This document shows, piece by piece, positions 1-13,145 of a stretch of DNA of 64,000 bases; the stretch's first letter is position 1; the number at the start of each line of letters is the position of its first letter. The translations under genes were made by a program, and so were the position numbers. Below the pieces are notes generated by a model. That model had not been told where the DNA came from. It saw only the letters and a list, made by a program, of their open reading frames with translations, and searched no databases. The stretch is from Tyto alba (Eukaryota > Chordata > Aves > Strigiformes > Tytonidae), in NCBI RefSeq assembly GCF_018691265.1, contig NW_024881278.1, forward strand, positions 9,114,001 to 9,178,000, in the 5' to 3' direction.

Positions 1-59
1 TAACGCTCCGAGCCTGACCTTTCTAAAAAGCCTTCCGAGCCCCCCTTCCCTTTCGTGTG

Positions 60-330
60 CCTGCGCCGGGCAGCTGGAGCAGCAGGCAGACGCACTGCCG
101 CTGCCTCGGGCTGAGGGAGCCGCGGTGCCCAACCGCCGCCCGGGCCCGGCTTCCCGCGCTCCCGCCGGCGGGACGCGCCTGACCCCTGGCGGCCGCGGGC
201 TGAGGGGCCGCCGGCTCCCGGCCCTTCCCTTCCCGGGACCCCGAGGCTCCCGGGCCTCCCCTTCCCTTCCCCTCCCGGGACCCCGCGGCTCCCGGCCCGT
301 TAGACCGAGACGTGGCGGTGGTTAGTCCCG
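60..330. promoter_or_regulatory. CpG-rich block in CFAP61 intron
   Basis: Very GC- and CpG-rich sequence, isolated between the window edge and AT-rich DNA that starts near 360. It could be an intragenic CpG island or promoter, or the edge of one that extends to the left. No coding frame is recognised. It contains a GC-rich tandem duplication. Confidence 0.4.
212..298. repeat. GC-rich tandem duplication, period about 42 bp
   Basis: The unit starting TCCCGGGACCCCG at 231 recurs at 273, and a partial copy (GGCTCCCGGCCC) precedes at about 213. About 2.4 copies in all. Confidence 0.75.
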
Positions 331-969
331 TGTCCCAACATTGCCGTGGCTGATCCTTCACCACATCCCTACAGCTTTACATAACCATTCGTCTCTGACT
401 GGGACACCTTTTCTGCCTCTCCTCAAAATAAGATGTCAACATAAAAATATTAAACTATTAACACTTAAAAACTTAAACTACTGACACTTAAATATTAACA
501 CTTTAAAAGTGTTACATATTGTGGAAACACATTTCTGACGGTAATTATCAGGAATGATCATTAACACTTCTGCTTTAGGAAAACTTGTGTTTTGCTTCAG
601 GCTCTCACTGCTCAAGTTTGGATGTACTTGCACCTGTAATCTGGAAATCTTAGCTCTGTATATGCAGCAGTCCAGAAAACCAAAATAAACTGATTCTTGT
701 TCCCACTCTCTGCATGTGTCTGGATTTGGAAGAAGCCTGAAAGTTAACACAACTGGGCCAAAAAATTTTATTTCTAATTTTATCAAACACAGTCTTAGTT
801 TCTAAGTACTGACCGACTCTAACGTAACAGTGAAGGCCTATTTAGGTGGTAGCTGAATTGTTTTTGCTGGTCCTACACACCAGAATGAATGTGACCTTCT
901 GCGTAAGATTACCTTTCTACTAGGGGCCAGTGACCCCTTTTATTTTGATGTTGTTTCTACTGTTTTATT

Positions 970-1150
970 CTCGGGCCATCTGTCCGAAAGCTCTCCTCTC
1001 GCCCCGGTTGCTCCCCGGGCTCAGCACAGCCCGGAGGCGAGGGCTCGGACACCCCTCCAGCCCTGACCCCTCTGTGCGGGGGTCAGTCCCGCGGGCTGTT
1101 GGGCAGGATGGTCAGTCGGGGAGACGCTGTAGCCCGGGGTGAGCATCGCT
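970..1150. promoter_or_regulatory. Second GC-rich block in CFAP61 intron
   Basis: A GC-rich patch in AT-rich surroundings, with several CpGs. A plus-strand donor-like GTGAGC is at 1139. Function unknown. Confidence 0.3.
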
Positions 1151-4100
1151 CTGCTAACGGCCTTTTTAGCGGGGTGAATAAATGCTTAACTTGTGACCTT
1201 TAGGATGTCCCAAGTCACAGTACTACTCCATCTGCCAGGAGTTTTAAATAACTTGTCTTCTGAAGGGCAGTCGACAGATTCTTTCATACAGTTTTTAAGT
1301 TAAGAAAGCCAACCTGAGGAAACAGTAGAGATGAAGATCAACGCTGCCCACCCAAAGCTGAAAACAGCTGCCAGGGGTGACAAATTTCCAAGAACCACAC
1401 TTTTTTTTTCCACTAAGTGAGAGTCTTCATTGTAATAAATAATATAGAGGAAGAAAAAAGTACAGAAAATATAACACACCATCAATTGCTTGTCTGTAGA
1501 ATTACTTCAAAAGATGCAACTAAAATGAAATTCAAGAACAACGAAACCCTGTTAAAATTTAGTCATTTACATTCTTTTTATCTCAAACCAAAATAGTCTT
1601 ATTCCTCTTTTTGAGAGGCAGTATCTCAAGGAAAAAGCTGCAGTAAGGTTTTCTATTATCAGAACTTCACTACTTCAACAAAATTAATTAGTACAGAAAA
1701 TCTGATAGTGTATTACGAAACCTCCAACTAATTTAGAGGTAAAGGAATGAGACTGTAATCGAAACGTGTTGTTTTGCTGGGCTAGATAATACACACACAC
1801 CACCTCCAAACTGAATGTTCCAAGACCCTTACAGCATTTCTCTCTGTAAGACACAACATGAGAAAAGGCCACACATCAAGATGCAGATAGCAATTCTGCC
1901 AGCTCATGGTATATGGAGAGACTGACCTCCCAATAAATAGTAAATGAAGCTCTGCATAAACCCATTCATTTCCCTGCGCACTAGAAACTGTAGGAACAGA
2001 ATTATTTTTGTTTTGGTTTGGTTTTTAGTATCTCCCACCAGCACTATAGTCTTTAAAAAAAACAAAAACAAAAAAACCCCTACCCAATAGCTTTTTAATA
2101 TAAAAATAGTATAGAATTCCTATACTACAAGAACAAGCACAATAAAGGCATTCCACAGAGCTGCAAATTTGGGAGCTGTTATGTATATGGTACAAAACCA
2201 AGACTGACAGGATCTAGATGAGAGATCAGCTAGAAATTTAAATATAAAAGCATAGTGAACTGTGTTCTGGCACACTACAGGTTTATTTCACATTATAAAA
2301 GTCAGATGGAAAATAACTTCAAAATTAATGGTTAAGCACAGTATTGGTTTACAGCTTCTTTCCCCCCTCCTCTACAAGCAAGGGAAGAGGGAACAGAGAT
2401 TACCCTAATCTCCTATCATTGACCCAGAACATGTTGCTAGGCAGGTGGCTGGGGACAACTTTCACAGATAAGTCTCTAAAGGGCTCCACTGAACGTTACT
2501 ATGGATGCCAGTGAAGTACAAAGGTGAATACAGAGGAAAAGGAAAGGCAAAGCGTCTACTGCAAGCAGAATTTAGCTTACTCAGAGAATCTATTGATAGA
2601 CAATATTAAAATATGAATTTTATATCACCAAATGCTGTGTAATTTAAGAGAAAAAACCCAACCGTTTCCTGGTTAGTTTTCTAATTATAAAAAACCTAAT
2701 GTAAATAATTTTTATTATTCATAACAAACTACAGAATTTCCAGGCAATATCTCCTATGTGGAATACTGCTATGGCCTACATGACGTTTCCAGTAGCGTCA
2801 AAAATATTTCTATGGCTAATAAACAATGGCCATCAAAATAAATAATATGATTCAAATTCAGTAAAAGACAAACATAATAGCTGAAAATAAGACATATGAA
2901 AAAACTTTAAATCCTCAGCAATTAATTCACCTACTGACAACTTCTCAGTATTAAGGTTCATTCACTTACTGACAGATGGTAGACAACTCAGGAGATACTC
3001 ATACCAAGCCTAAAAATTGTTGATCAAGTTAGTATGCAAATAATTTTGTAATATACTGAACTATCCAGACCTATAGCAGGATGGTGTAAAGTGGTCAAGA
3101 CCAGGCCCCAGTCCATTTTCTTAAAATGCTCAAAAGCCAAGAGATGGGATATTGCAAATCTTTACTAAAACTATAGGATAGAGAGCACAGTCTACAAATT
3201 GTTTCAGGCCTATCTGACAAAATTAAATACATGTAAAACATCTCTGAGACAGGCTTCTGTCAGAATCCAGTCCGAGACGTCAGCATGAATTAACCCACAA
3301 ACAAACAGGTGTGGATTTAGCAGTGCCTAATGTGGCATTGCCATCTGTTAGCCCTGGCTGATACGGACCCACACACACCAGTAGTGTATGATACAGTGTC
3401 CCAGGGATGTGCTTGCCCCTAAACTTCAGTTTCCACTACAACCACCAGAAATGCTAATTTAATTGTAATATTGCTACCTAACCCCATAGCAATACTTACA
3501 TTCAGAACAAATAAAAGCAACTCCAGAATGAATCAGAATCATAATTATTACTTCATAAAACATTGCCCTACATGCACTCTTCCGGCTGTGAAGAAGAAAA
3601 CAAGTGAACCAAAATGCAATAGATACTAGTTATATTTCAGCCACACAACAGGGAAGCAGCTACACAGCAATGACAACATATGTGGTTCAGCAATCTACAC
3701 AGAAAAACATAGGACCCCATCGGGTGAGAAACTATATTTCTCATTTACTGTACCCAATGCTGGCACAAGCACAAAAATCTGTGACTTGGCATAGGCAGCA
3801 GAATTCAAATGGCAGGAAAAAACAACAGTGGTGATAGTCAATATACAGGTAGATATCAATAGGCAAGGCTGCTAGAGAAACTTGCATCACTGCCTCGTGT
3901 ACGCTGCAGGCAGCTGAGAAGACAGGAAACAAAAAAATATAATTCAGACTCTAACTTTTAAAATCACATTTATGACTTGAATCTCGAAACAAGAGCAAGA
4001 CTGTGTTAAAGGCACACTGCATGAGCACATCAAAAGCTTTGCTTCAAAATGTGTCCATTGAAACAGATGACATGATGGAAGGAAAAAAATGTTACCCCGT

Positions 4101-4656
4101 TATTTTCTTATGCTCTCTCAGCAACACTGAGGAGGTCTGCTCCCCTCAAACACTGTGAGAGTGAGTGTATGAAGTGCTTACGCAGAAGAAACTGTACAAA
4201 AGAGAAAAGAGGATTATTCTCCATGTCTGAAGGACTACTGGAACTAGGGATTCTTTCCTCTGATTTAGTTCTTTTAGATAATAGGCCTTCCTATTTAAAC
4301 TTTGATCAACTGGTCAGAATATGACATAAAACAACATTAAAAATAAGTTCAAGATGCTGCAAGAGATGTGGAAACGACATACACTCACTAAAATACACAA
4401 CAATGCAATTCAGCAGCAGATTCACAGAATAAATATCACTGACAAAAAAGTGTTCCTTCTAGATAGCAAACTAGTTTTACAAAAAATATAACTGATTTTG
4501 TGATGAAGCAGAATAAAAAGAGCATAATCATAGAACTACTTAATTAGATTATCAAGGAAAATTATAGCAGTTTAAAGAAGACGCTGGAAATCAAGAAAGA
4601 AAATTCTTCAAATTAACCCAGATGGATCTGATCATACAAGGGGGAAGTTACATTAC

Positions 4657-4783
4657 CTTGCTTTGCGAACGTACAGCTGTGGGTGATACCGATGTCTGAG
4701 GCACACAAGCAAGGTAAAGTTTCTATCTACCACTGAACCTGGAGCGGTTGTCATCTTTTCAAAGACATTTCCCATGTCTGGCA
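4657..4783 (-). CDS. CFAP61: CFAP61 exon 6
   Basis: 127 nt. Encodes VPDMGNVFEKMTTAPGSVVD, RNFTLLVCLRHRYHPQLYVR and KA plus two bases of Arg. Acceptor cattcgcag, donor gtaatg. HPQLYVRKAR matches HPQLHVRKAR-type sequence in the family. This is the last CFAP61 exon I can place in the window. Confidence 0.93.
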
Positions 4784-7700
4784 CTGCGAATGACAAAAAT
4801 CTGTTAGGAGCAACAGAGAAATTTTATTATGTAAGCTTTTAAATTATCAGAAAAACTGTTGGAGGAAAATGGAGTTTTGAACCAAAACCACAAATGACAT
4901 AATTCTCTAAATCTTAAATTAAGCAATGAAGCTGAAATGACAGTAGTATATGAAAGAACTGTTACTGGATTAAATTTCTTAATTAATCCAGCATCACATA
5001 CCTGAACAAGCTTCAAAGCAACCAGCAATTGGTAGGAACAAATCCCTTCAGAAATACTAGTCCTGTAACCAATACTATATGCACAGGAGAATCTGTCAGG
5101 ATTTGTTATATGCTGAAGGAAAGTTGACATTTGTTGCTAGGGTAGGTTTGACAAAAGCCTTTATTCAGGTACTGTTTTCTGTAGTTGACACAACAATACA
5201 GAGTTTTTTAGCATGACTTGGAACTGAGATGTCTAGAAATTGGCATATCAGAAAAGGTTCCAGTTCACTTCAAGGAAAGCTCCAAGCAAAGGATCAGTCA
5301 TTAAGCAGACACACTGTTTATTAGTCTGAATTCAGGGCTGCAATTCCCAGTCAGGTGCTGTTCTCCGATTAAGGTGTGCATTCTCTGTCCTTGCACCTCT
5401 GATCTAAAAGAAATAATCCTCATTTTCTTTCATGCATCCAGCACCCCTTCTGAGCCTCACCAAACTATCATCACCCCATCTGGCACTCACTTGGCTAAAT
5501 AAGAGAAAGTACCCGATTTCCATCTCTTGACTCTATTCAGCCAGAAAACTTCACAAAACTTGTAGAGATTTATTTCTGAGATCTTTACTCCTGTTTGAAG
5601 TGCTATCTGTTTCTAGCATATCTAAAGACTGCAGGAAATTGATAGACTGATGAATGGACTGCTGGAGCGAACATGTAACCACATAAACCTCTGTTCAAAC
5701 TATGTCCATCAGAGGATACTTTAAAATTGTGTTTTCTGCATGTTCAGAAAATGATAGCTGTTCTCAATATTTAAAAAAAAAAAAAAAAAAAAAAAAATCA
5801 AAAGAAGTCCACCACCACAGTGCATACTAACAATAAAGATATTTGAGATTGTTCTCATTATTTTAAGAATAAAACATTAAATTCTTACCTAAATTTTCAT
5901 CAGCTGGTAGGAAGAGAAGTATAAAATGCAGTTCTGGTACTGTGATAAAAGCTCTCCTGGAAATAACATAACTTCATTCAGTCTTTCATCACTACACCCA
6001 TCAGTCAGATACAGCAGCTAGTCTAATACATGACATTTTTTCTCCAGTGTCTCTAATCTTCTTTCATGACTCCACATGGCTCAAAAATTAAAACGTTTAT
6101 GACAAGTAAGATCATATTAAATTAATCTGGGCATTTTTTATTGTTTTTTCTACCTTACTTCTCTCTTTATTTCCTAATCCTTTGATTCCAAACATCCTCC
6201 TTTTTATATCGGTTCCCCAGTGGTGAAAAAATTAAAGATGCCAGATCTCCTCTGGCAGATCTTTGACCTGGCATCTGGATGAGCTGGCTTGATGTGACAA
6301 AATAACTGTAAATTCAACAGCACCAAGCGCAATTCACTGTTTATGTAAGTAGATTTTGAACTATACTAAATAACCTGAGGAATGGTTATATTTGAGTACT
6401 GAACTAACACAGTAATGTATTGTGCTGTTCGTACTGTATCGGTTGCAGTTTTTCCATAGAATCTGTCACTAACAAACTATCAACAGAATACCTGGGAACA
6501 TTAAAATATTCCAGAAACATCTATAGCTTCCTAAACTTCCTGCTCAGTCATTCACTTTGATTTTTACAAGTGGAAAGTTAGGAAAAAGAAAACTCAGATC
6601 TGTCTTGCAACTGCAGTACTATTTCTGTGGAAAATCACAGCAAAGATACAGCTAACACTGCTTGGGAAGCATACTTGGAACTAGAACAGCTTGGTTTCAA
6701 AGCCAACAGTGCACATTTTATTAATACAAGGTTATGTGTTATTACCTTCCGAGACCATTTAGAGAGAGATTTAATTTTGATCCAGTTCACCTTAAGGCAT
6801 TTTTAAATTCTATAGCCTCTCCAAATAACGGTAGGAGAATGCACATGCTTCACTACATAAAGTTACATATGAACTCACCTAACAATTTCTTGGGAACATC
6901 CAGCTACATATTCTTCTTTTGCCACAAAAAGATGCATGAACAATGTATTCAAAGGCTACAAAATGAGGAATGAAAATCTGAACACCATGCAGCTAATATT
7001 AAGTCAACACAAGTATTAATATGCACATTTATTTCCAGTACATATGATCTGCACTCAAAATGAGTAGGGCAGACTAAAAGGCATCTTTACAGTACACGTA
7101 TTTCCAGTTAACCTGAAAAACACTAGCAAAGGAAAACCCCTGTGCTGGAACGGAAAGTTCTATTAATTCAGCTGTCTTCTCTTGCATATTAATTTCAAAT
7201 GCTGAGTCAATGAAGGTCTAGCTGTAGATGAAATATTTCTACAAAAAAATATTTTAAATGGGAAAACTTGAGGTCTTCTGAATAGCTTAATATTCAACAA
7301 AAATGTTATGGCTAGAGTCACCAATAAACTTCAGCAACTTTAGAGAAAGAATGATTTTAATAGAAATCGCAGTATATGGACCAGCACAAAACCAACAGGC
7401 TATTTTAATGAACACACACCAAAAGCCATTTCTAAAAATCAGACTTTCTTTTTTGTTTGTTTTTCTAAATGCAAAAGAAAAAGGAACAAGAAAATAATGT
7501 TTTGTTCTTGAGGTCCAAGAGGAGGCAAGATTTGGCCTGTAACTTTCTGAACAGTGATAGTAACCAGGCAATCCTGTAAAGCATCTTCACTAATTATATT
7601 CTGCACAAGTCAGTTCTTAATTTAGACCATTAAGATTTCTTATAATTTCTGGGGAAAAAGACTTGTCAACTAGACTTAAAAAATTCTATTTTCAGAAGCA

Positions 7701-10631
7701 CATCTGTTGTAAAGCACATCTGTATGGATTTAACCTGCAGTTATCCACATATATGTCATCTAATTATAACTCAGAAGAGGTTCAGTTGTTTTGTCAAAGC
7801 AGAAGCATAAAACACATATTGAATGTTCTGTATGTATTTTAGAAAATAATCTCCATTCCATAAAAAGAAGAGTCATTCTCCTTGTCAGTGTTCCAAAGTA
7901 CCTTTCACTCCTGTTTACGAGTAGCAACTCCTAATGTGCTCAAGGCTCTTTTTTTTTTTTTTTTTGTCTTTTCTCTTTGTATGCCCCTGCACTCTAAAGT
8001 CAGCTGCAGCTTTGCTGCAATGGATATTGTCAAGCAGGCCGCCTGAGGAAGAGCTTGCAGAACTGACAGCACAGCATAACCCAAGAGGGGCAGCTGCAGC
8101 TGCACAGTGAATGAAGTGGTTGTGCCTGCAATATGCCTGTACACAAAGTACTGTTCAAGTGACAAAGAAAACAGATTACAAGAAAATTACATGTTTTTTT
8201 TTTTCTATACTCCCTTTGGCTGTAATAATTTTGTTTCTTTTAGCGGGACACAGCATTTTCAAATACAATTGCTGTATTTGTCAGTTTTTGTGCAAGCCAT
8301 TGCTTAATGTCTCCCAGAACAACATTGGAAAGCTGATGAACAAACTGTCTAGAGATAATTTTAGTACTGCCAATACCTTATTATGGCATGTGCTGTCTAG
8401 TTTTTGAATGTTTATGGTTAGTATCTTCCATCTTTTCTCAACAGTCGCAGGATCTAGTTCCTAGCTGGACTGAACGATGGACAGCATTTAAATCCTAAAC
8501 TCTTAAGTGCCTGTTTCTACTCCTTAATTCCTAGGAGTAATTTGTGAACTTGAACAAGGAGTCTGTACAAAAACTGCCACCACACAGAACAGAGTGCAGG
8601 AATCTCAACACGAGCACAAAACAAGCTTACTCTAGAACCAAAACACTCATGTCAGCATGGTCCTCCACCCAGTGCAAATCACTATCCGTCAAGCAGGGGT
8701 ACACTCCCTGTCCCTTATTCTTTCTCTAAAGCCATTACATTTGCATGCAGTCATGTAAAATAGCAAAACTTTGTTCCAAAAGGTGAGAAATGAGGATTCC
8801 AGTTCCCTTACAGTGAGAAGGACTTTAGACCAAGGATTCCACCTCCCAGGTAAATGTTCTGTTAGCTAACACCAGAGCTGGACAGGTTTTTGAATGAAGA
8901 ATTATTGGTGACAGCTATAATTCACGCTGCTCTCAGTGCTAGCACGGTGCATCAGACATGTTCTGCATGTCTGGCAGGGAAGGAACTTACATTCCCTAAC
9001 CTTACAGATACCTTCAGTTACTGGAGTGCAAAAGCACAGGTACTCATGAACTTCTGAGCATCTGAAGGTTTCATAAGGAATCCGATGATCACCTTCTTCA
9101 GCCTGAATACCTCAAATCTACCTAAAAATAGATTCTAGATGCCTATGCATATTTTTCATACCTGAGTCTTAAATGAAAACTCAACTAAAATCACACAATT
9201 TACTTACAGTACATTCATTGTTAATGTAGTTCTCATGCAGGAATGATTCCCAATCAGACTGCTCAGTGACATTCCAATTTGGATAGTCCAGAAAGACAGC
9301 ATGGGCTATAACTTCATTCTTCTCACTGCAGAGCGTCAAGGCAAGATTTGATTTTTCTCTGTGAAAACAATTTGATTTTGCAGAAGTTGAAGAAACTACA
9401 CAAAGAAAAGTGACTGACAATGCAGCCAGTGAGAATAGCAAAATTAACCATGTTCAACAGTGTTCCCAGGATCAGGTCTTGATAAAACTTTATTACCCAC
9501 ATCCTAACTTGACATTATCGTTTCAGTTCCAAATATTTAGTGTATTCTGACATTATAACAACTCACGTGATTTTTCAAATCCTCAATTACTATTCATTTG
9601 ATAAGCAAGACTTAAATGCTCCCTCTTCTTTGTATTTTCTTCACACATCTATTTTTTCCCCAAATAGCTAGTACCCAAGACATTTGCCATTAAGTGGAAA
9701 AAAAAAACTTAAGAGACCCATCAGCATTTCATACAGTCTGTCTCTGTCTGCCATTTATCACTGCACAGAAAGATGAAGCGCAGAAGGTTCATCACTATCT
9801 CCAGTGAGTACAATATGTTAATCAAAGACTTCTACAACCACCCATTTCCTCTAAGGACACTGCCATGCAAGCAGCTAGGATACAGATGTCAAAACATGGA
9901 AAATATTAAGCATCTTGGGGACATGAAAAGAAGAGGCAAATTCAAACATATTTTAAGACAGATAGAGGCTGTCTCCCACGGTGGAATAAAGAGAGGCAAA
10001 AAATAACCAATTCCTTTCATTAAAGGGAAACTGGAAGAGAAGGAAAAGATTTAGACATACACAGGAAAAGAAAACAACGGTCATGGCCACACAGTGATAA
10101 AAACCCCTAGTTCCTGCCCTTCTGCTTCCATCACTCTCCAACAGGCAAAAGGATTCTGTTAGACGGAGCAGACAGCAGACATTGGAAACTGATCATTCCA
10201 TCGGGTATTATTCAAAAGTATTTCTTCTGAACTTTCATAAAAAGGAAGCTAGAATAGAGTCAAATCTTGGCCACCATGCTGGCAGCAGTGATCTAAGTTT
10301 GCAGTCACACGTGTGACACAGAAGAAATGGAAGCAGATTTTCTTTCCTTTTTTATGAATAGCATAAGAAGTCATTATGCCACACCATGTAAAGGCTCATA
10401 ATGTTTTTTGCCATTGTAAACGTAGCTAAATTTCTTGAAGTTTCCTGCAAGAAAAGTAATACAATGTCCCTAAAATACTGTTACTTACAAAAGGTACATG
10501 ACATCAATCTTTCCAAAAACTGCTTCTGTAAAATGGCTGAAGAGGCCGATAATATCTGAAACATCATATGATTCTGTTCTTCTGGCACTGACCACTTCTG
10601 TATTTCCTGTTGAAGAAGTTATCGTCGTCAT
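4657..10631 (-). CDS. CFAP61: CFAP61 (C20orf26), cilia- and flagella-associated protein 61, N-terminal part (exons 2-6; truncated by the window edge)
   Basis: Five minus-strand coding exons (10489-10631, 9208-9358, 6879-6955, 5889-5956, 4657-4783) join in frame to 566 nt, about 188 residues. They align with the human CFAP61 N-terminus as I recall it: RRTES, NLALTLCSEKNEVIAHAVFL, DYPNWNV, PLNTLFMHLFVA, VPELHFILLFLP and RHRYHPQLYVRKAR. CFAP61 belongs to the calmodulin- and spoke-associated complex of motile axonemes, and human and mouse mutations impair sperm flagella. The full protein is about 1240 aa, so most of it is beyond position 1. All introns seen are GT-AG with phases that fit. The gene is divergent from CRNKL1 and shares its CpG promoter, which holds an RFX X-box. 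No coding exon was found between 1 and 4656, so the next intron is probably long. Confidence 0.94.
5773..5797. repeat. Poly-A run (25 nt)
   Basis: Uninterrupted A tract within CFAP61 intron 5. Could be a mononucleotide microsatellite; no attached retroelement body was recognised. Confidence 0.95.
5889..5956 (-). CDS. CFAP61: CFAP61 exon 5
   Basis: 68 nt. Encodes RRAFITVPELHFILLFLPAD then ENL plus one base of the next codon. Acceptor ttatttccag, donor gtaaga. VPELHFI is the conserved anchor. Confidence 0.93.
6879..6955 (-). CDS. CFAP61: CFAP61 exon 4
   Basis: 77 nt. Encodes PLNTLFMHLFVAKEEYVAGC and SQEIV plus two bases of Arg. Acceptor cattttgtag, donor gtgagt. The sequence lines up with PLNTLFMHLFVA in mammals. 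Confidence 0.94.
7949..7965. repeat. Poly-T run (17 nt)
   Basis: Uninterrupted T tract within CFAP61 intron 3 (between exons at 9208 and 6955). No element body recognised. Confidence 0.95.
9208..9358 (-). CDS. CFAP61: CFAP61 exon 3
   Basis: 151 nt. Completes Leu, then encodes EKSNLALTLCSEKNEVIAHA, VFLDYPNWNVTEQSDW and ESFLHENYINNECT. Acceptor ttgttttcacag, donor gtaagta. The FLDYPNWNV block is the clearest family match. Confidence 0.95.
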
Positions 10632-10639
10632 CTTACAGC
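10489..10639 (-). CDS. CFAP61: CFAP61 exon 2 with start codon
   Basis: The acceptor gcttgctgcag precedes 8 nt of 5' UTR and the ATG at 10631-10629. Encodes MTTITSSTGNTEVVSARRTE through FGKIDVMYL, ending with two bases (TT) of a Leu codon. The donor is gtaagtaa. The upstream polypyrimidine tract (tttcttccttgcttg) supports an intron, so the first exon is non-coding. Confidence 0.92.
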
Positions 10640-12519
10640 CTGCAGCAAGCAAGGAAGAAAACATTGCTGTTCTGGCAGATCCTGCCGCACTCCGTTGTTC
10701 GATGTAGTTACTTGAAATGGATTTTTATAAAAACTATGAAGAAGTGCAGTGTGGATGAATTTAAGTGCCTAGTTCCTGTAAACCTCTGCATAAATACATG
10801 CTGCATGCATATACTTACACTGCGCAAACAGTGCACATGCAGAAATACAGCAGGCAGTCATCCCTCCTGTATGCATTCTACATGCTACACAGGAAATAAA
10901 TGTTTTTCATAAGCTTCAAATTACTTTTACATTTATTCATTTATAGGCATTTGCATGCTATCTATAAGAACAGTGCCCTTCATTAGTAATTTCAAACTTA
11001 ATAGCCTTAAGGCTACAGGATTGGGACCGTCAGCGGCAAACAATCAGGATAAGAATGTCCTGGTAACATGAAATAGTAATTTCACGTGAGTTAAATGTAT
11101 TTTGTCCAAAGCAGCTCCTCAAATTTCTTTTTAAGTCAACAGCGATGCTTAATTTTCATAAGGAATTGAAAGCTCCATAGCTTTTCTGCCCAGAAGAAAA
11201 AAAGTTTCTGTGGTTCCACATTCACAGAATTTTCCAGGTCCAAGTGATTTACTGACATGCCTAGCAAGTTCAGAACATATAGGGGCAACAGGCATTCAGA
11301 CCACCTGTGACTATCAACTAACAGTTCATTTATCTTTCAGTTGTTGTGCTACTCAATATTGTAGCCTGTTGTGATATAATCAAGAATTAGGCACGTAAAG
11401 CATAAACTGACAAAACACATCAGCTCTCTATAATTTCTTAAATATACTGTTACAAAATACAGCATTACTAACTCAAAAAAAAAGCCTAGATACCAACATA
11501 CCTAGAGTAGTAGAACACGTTCACCAATCTACCAAACACAACAGCCACTTCTAACACTGGCTCTAAATCAAGATGTGATGCCCAATTATTAGGCCCCACA
11601 GATGCCAATTAAAATGGGATAACAAAGAAAACCCTGAATTTTATACCTTTTAAATATAGGGAAAATCATGTGTATAGCTATACCTTTTCCACACAATCAA
11701 GACACTGTTACAGGTGACAGCACAGGTCTCAGTCATGCCAACATACATTTTCAAAAGTGTCCCGGAACAAACCCAAGGCAAAATGTTCTCTGCAGGTTTT
11801 AACACATGTGTTTAGCAAACAGAATTGTGGTTATATAGAAAGAACTAGCCAGGCTAGAGTGTACTTATTACTGAGTTTAACAATAACACCTACAAGTCAA
11901 GAATTATACTAGCTTGTGTAAGCAACTTCTTAAACATCTTAAGTTGTAAGATAGATATATTCTTCCCAGTAGAGTGGAAGGCTAAATGACAGGGGCTAAA
12001 TGACAGGTGATTCTTAAAATGAGCAAAGAAAATGGCCACATAATTCACTTACACATTTGATTAAGTAACTGCAAACTGTGAGACTACTAAAATACTTGGC
12101 TATTTTTTATTAATGTCAACTCCATATATCAAAATAAACACGAATTTTATAATGTTGTTAAAGAACTTGAGTCTAGCATTACTTCAACTGAGGAAACTGG
12201 TTTGCCACATTTCTGTATTCAATTGTTTAACTTAATACATTGAAAAAAATATCACGCCCTTCTCTACTAGCTCCCTTTAAAGGCCCTAAACACTCGCGCA
12301 ACCACGAGTGACAGAAAACAGCGCTTACGTGTGAAAAATGCACCGTTCCTACAGCAACTTCTGCATTTCTACTAGAGAGCGGCATGCCGTAGGTGAGCGA
12401 CCTAGCAAAACGAGCACTGAGGATAGTTTCCTCTCTGCCTCCTTAAACAAATACTCTCCTTTGAAGCACAAGCGAGATTCCCGTGCGGTATGTTTTTTTT
12501 CTGTTTCGGACTCAAAACA
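10640..12519 (-). other. CFAP61: CFAP61 first intron (AT-rich)
   Basis: Lies between the CpG promoter and exon 2. Mostly AT-rich unique-looking sequence with no coding signal. A further weak minus-strand donor (CACAC|gtaagc) lies near 12324-12329. Confidence 0.7.
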
Positions 12520-12769
12520 CACCGGGCGCGTACGGGCCGTGGGGTGCGAGTCCGAGACCTCCGTGGGATACCTGACCGCCCGTGGCGATGGCGGCCCGCC
12601 CCCCCTCGCCCCGTGCCACGCCGAGAACCAACCGCTTGCCTCAGCGGCGGGAAGAAGCGTGTCGACCACCCACCCCCAAAAGGCACAGGGGGACGGAGCC
12701 AGACCCAAATTTTAAAGCCCAGCCGGCCCGGAGGCTACCGGGTCTAGGGACTGGGCTGAGCGCGCTCAC

Positions 12770-12870
12770 CTGACAGGAGTGAAAGAGAAGCATGGGCAGC
12801 TCGGGCGGGACAGGAGTTTAAGGCCCGCTCTCTTAACACCTGCCGGGCCACGCGTGGGCCCTGCCACGCC
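12770..12870 (-). other. CFAP61: Candidate non-coding first exon of CFAP61 (proximal option)
   Basis: A second good minus-strand donor, TGTCAG|gtgagc, has its exon boundary at 12770. It could be an alternative first exon, or a second 5' UTR exon if transcription begins near the X-box. The upper end given is a guess. Confidence 0.4.
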
Positions 12871-13016
12871 GTGAACGCCCCGCTAATCGCATTAACGGCG
12901 GGCGCTCGCCACGGGCACCCGCCCGCAGCCCCCCCCGCACCCGCCGGGCGAAGCCCGCCGAGCCGCCAGGGGGCGCCGTCGGGGCCGTGGGACCTCCCGC
13001 TGCGGCGGGCACTCAC

Positions 13017-13120
13017 CTGCCTCCCGCTGAGGCGGGGAGCGCCTTTCCTCGGCTCCGCCAAGGACGGACAGATCGACGGACGGACCGACCGACCAGCCCC
13101 TTTGCTCCGCTCCCCGCCTC
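13017..13120 (-). other. CFAP61: Candidate non-coding first exon of CFAP61 (distal option)
   Basis: A strong minus-strand donor, GGCAG|gtgagt, has its exon boundary at 13017. Transcription would start somewhere near 13100-13140, just beside the X-box. The upper end given is a guess. Splicing would join exon 2 at 10639. Confidence 0.45.
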
Positions 13121-13145
13121 AGTGCCGGCGTCGGGACGCGCCGCC

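Larger units (their letters stand above)
1..4656 (-). other. CFAP61: CFAP61 intron 6 (partial)
   Basis: No exon matching the CFAP61 sequence after HPQLYVRKAR was found on the minus strand. From 1200 the sequence is AT-rich and featureless. The first 1.15 kb contains two GC/CpG-rich blocks (about 60-330 and 970-1150), described separately. Confidence 0.65.

Noticed and set aside
4130..4180. Possible CFAP61 exon on the minus strand with a cag acceptor
   Set aside because: The translated frame does not match the CFAP61 sequence expected after exon 6.
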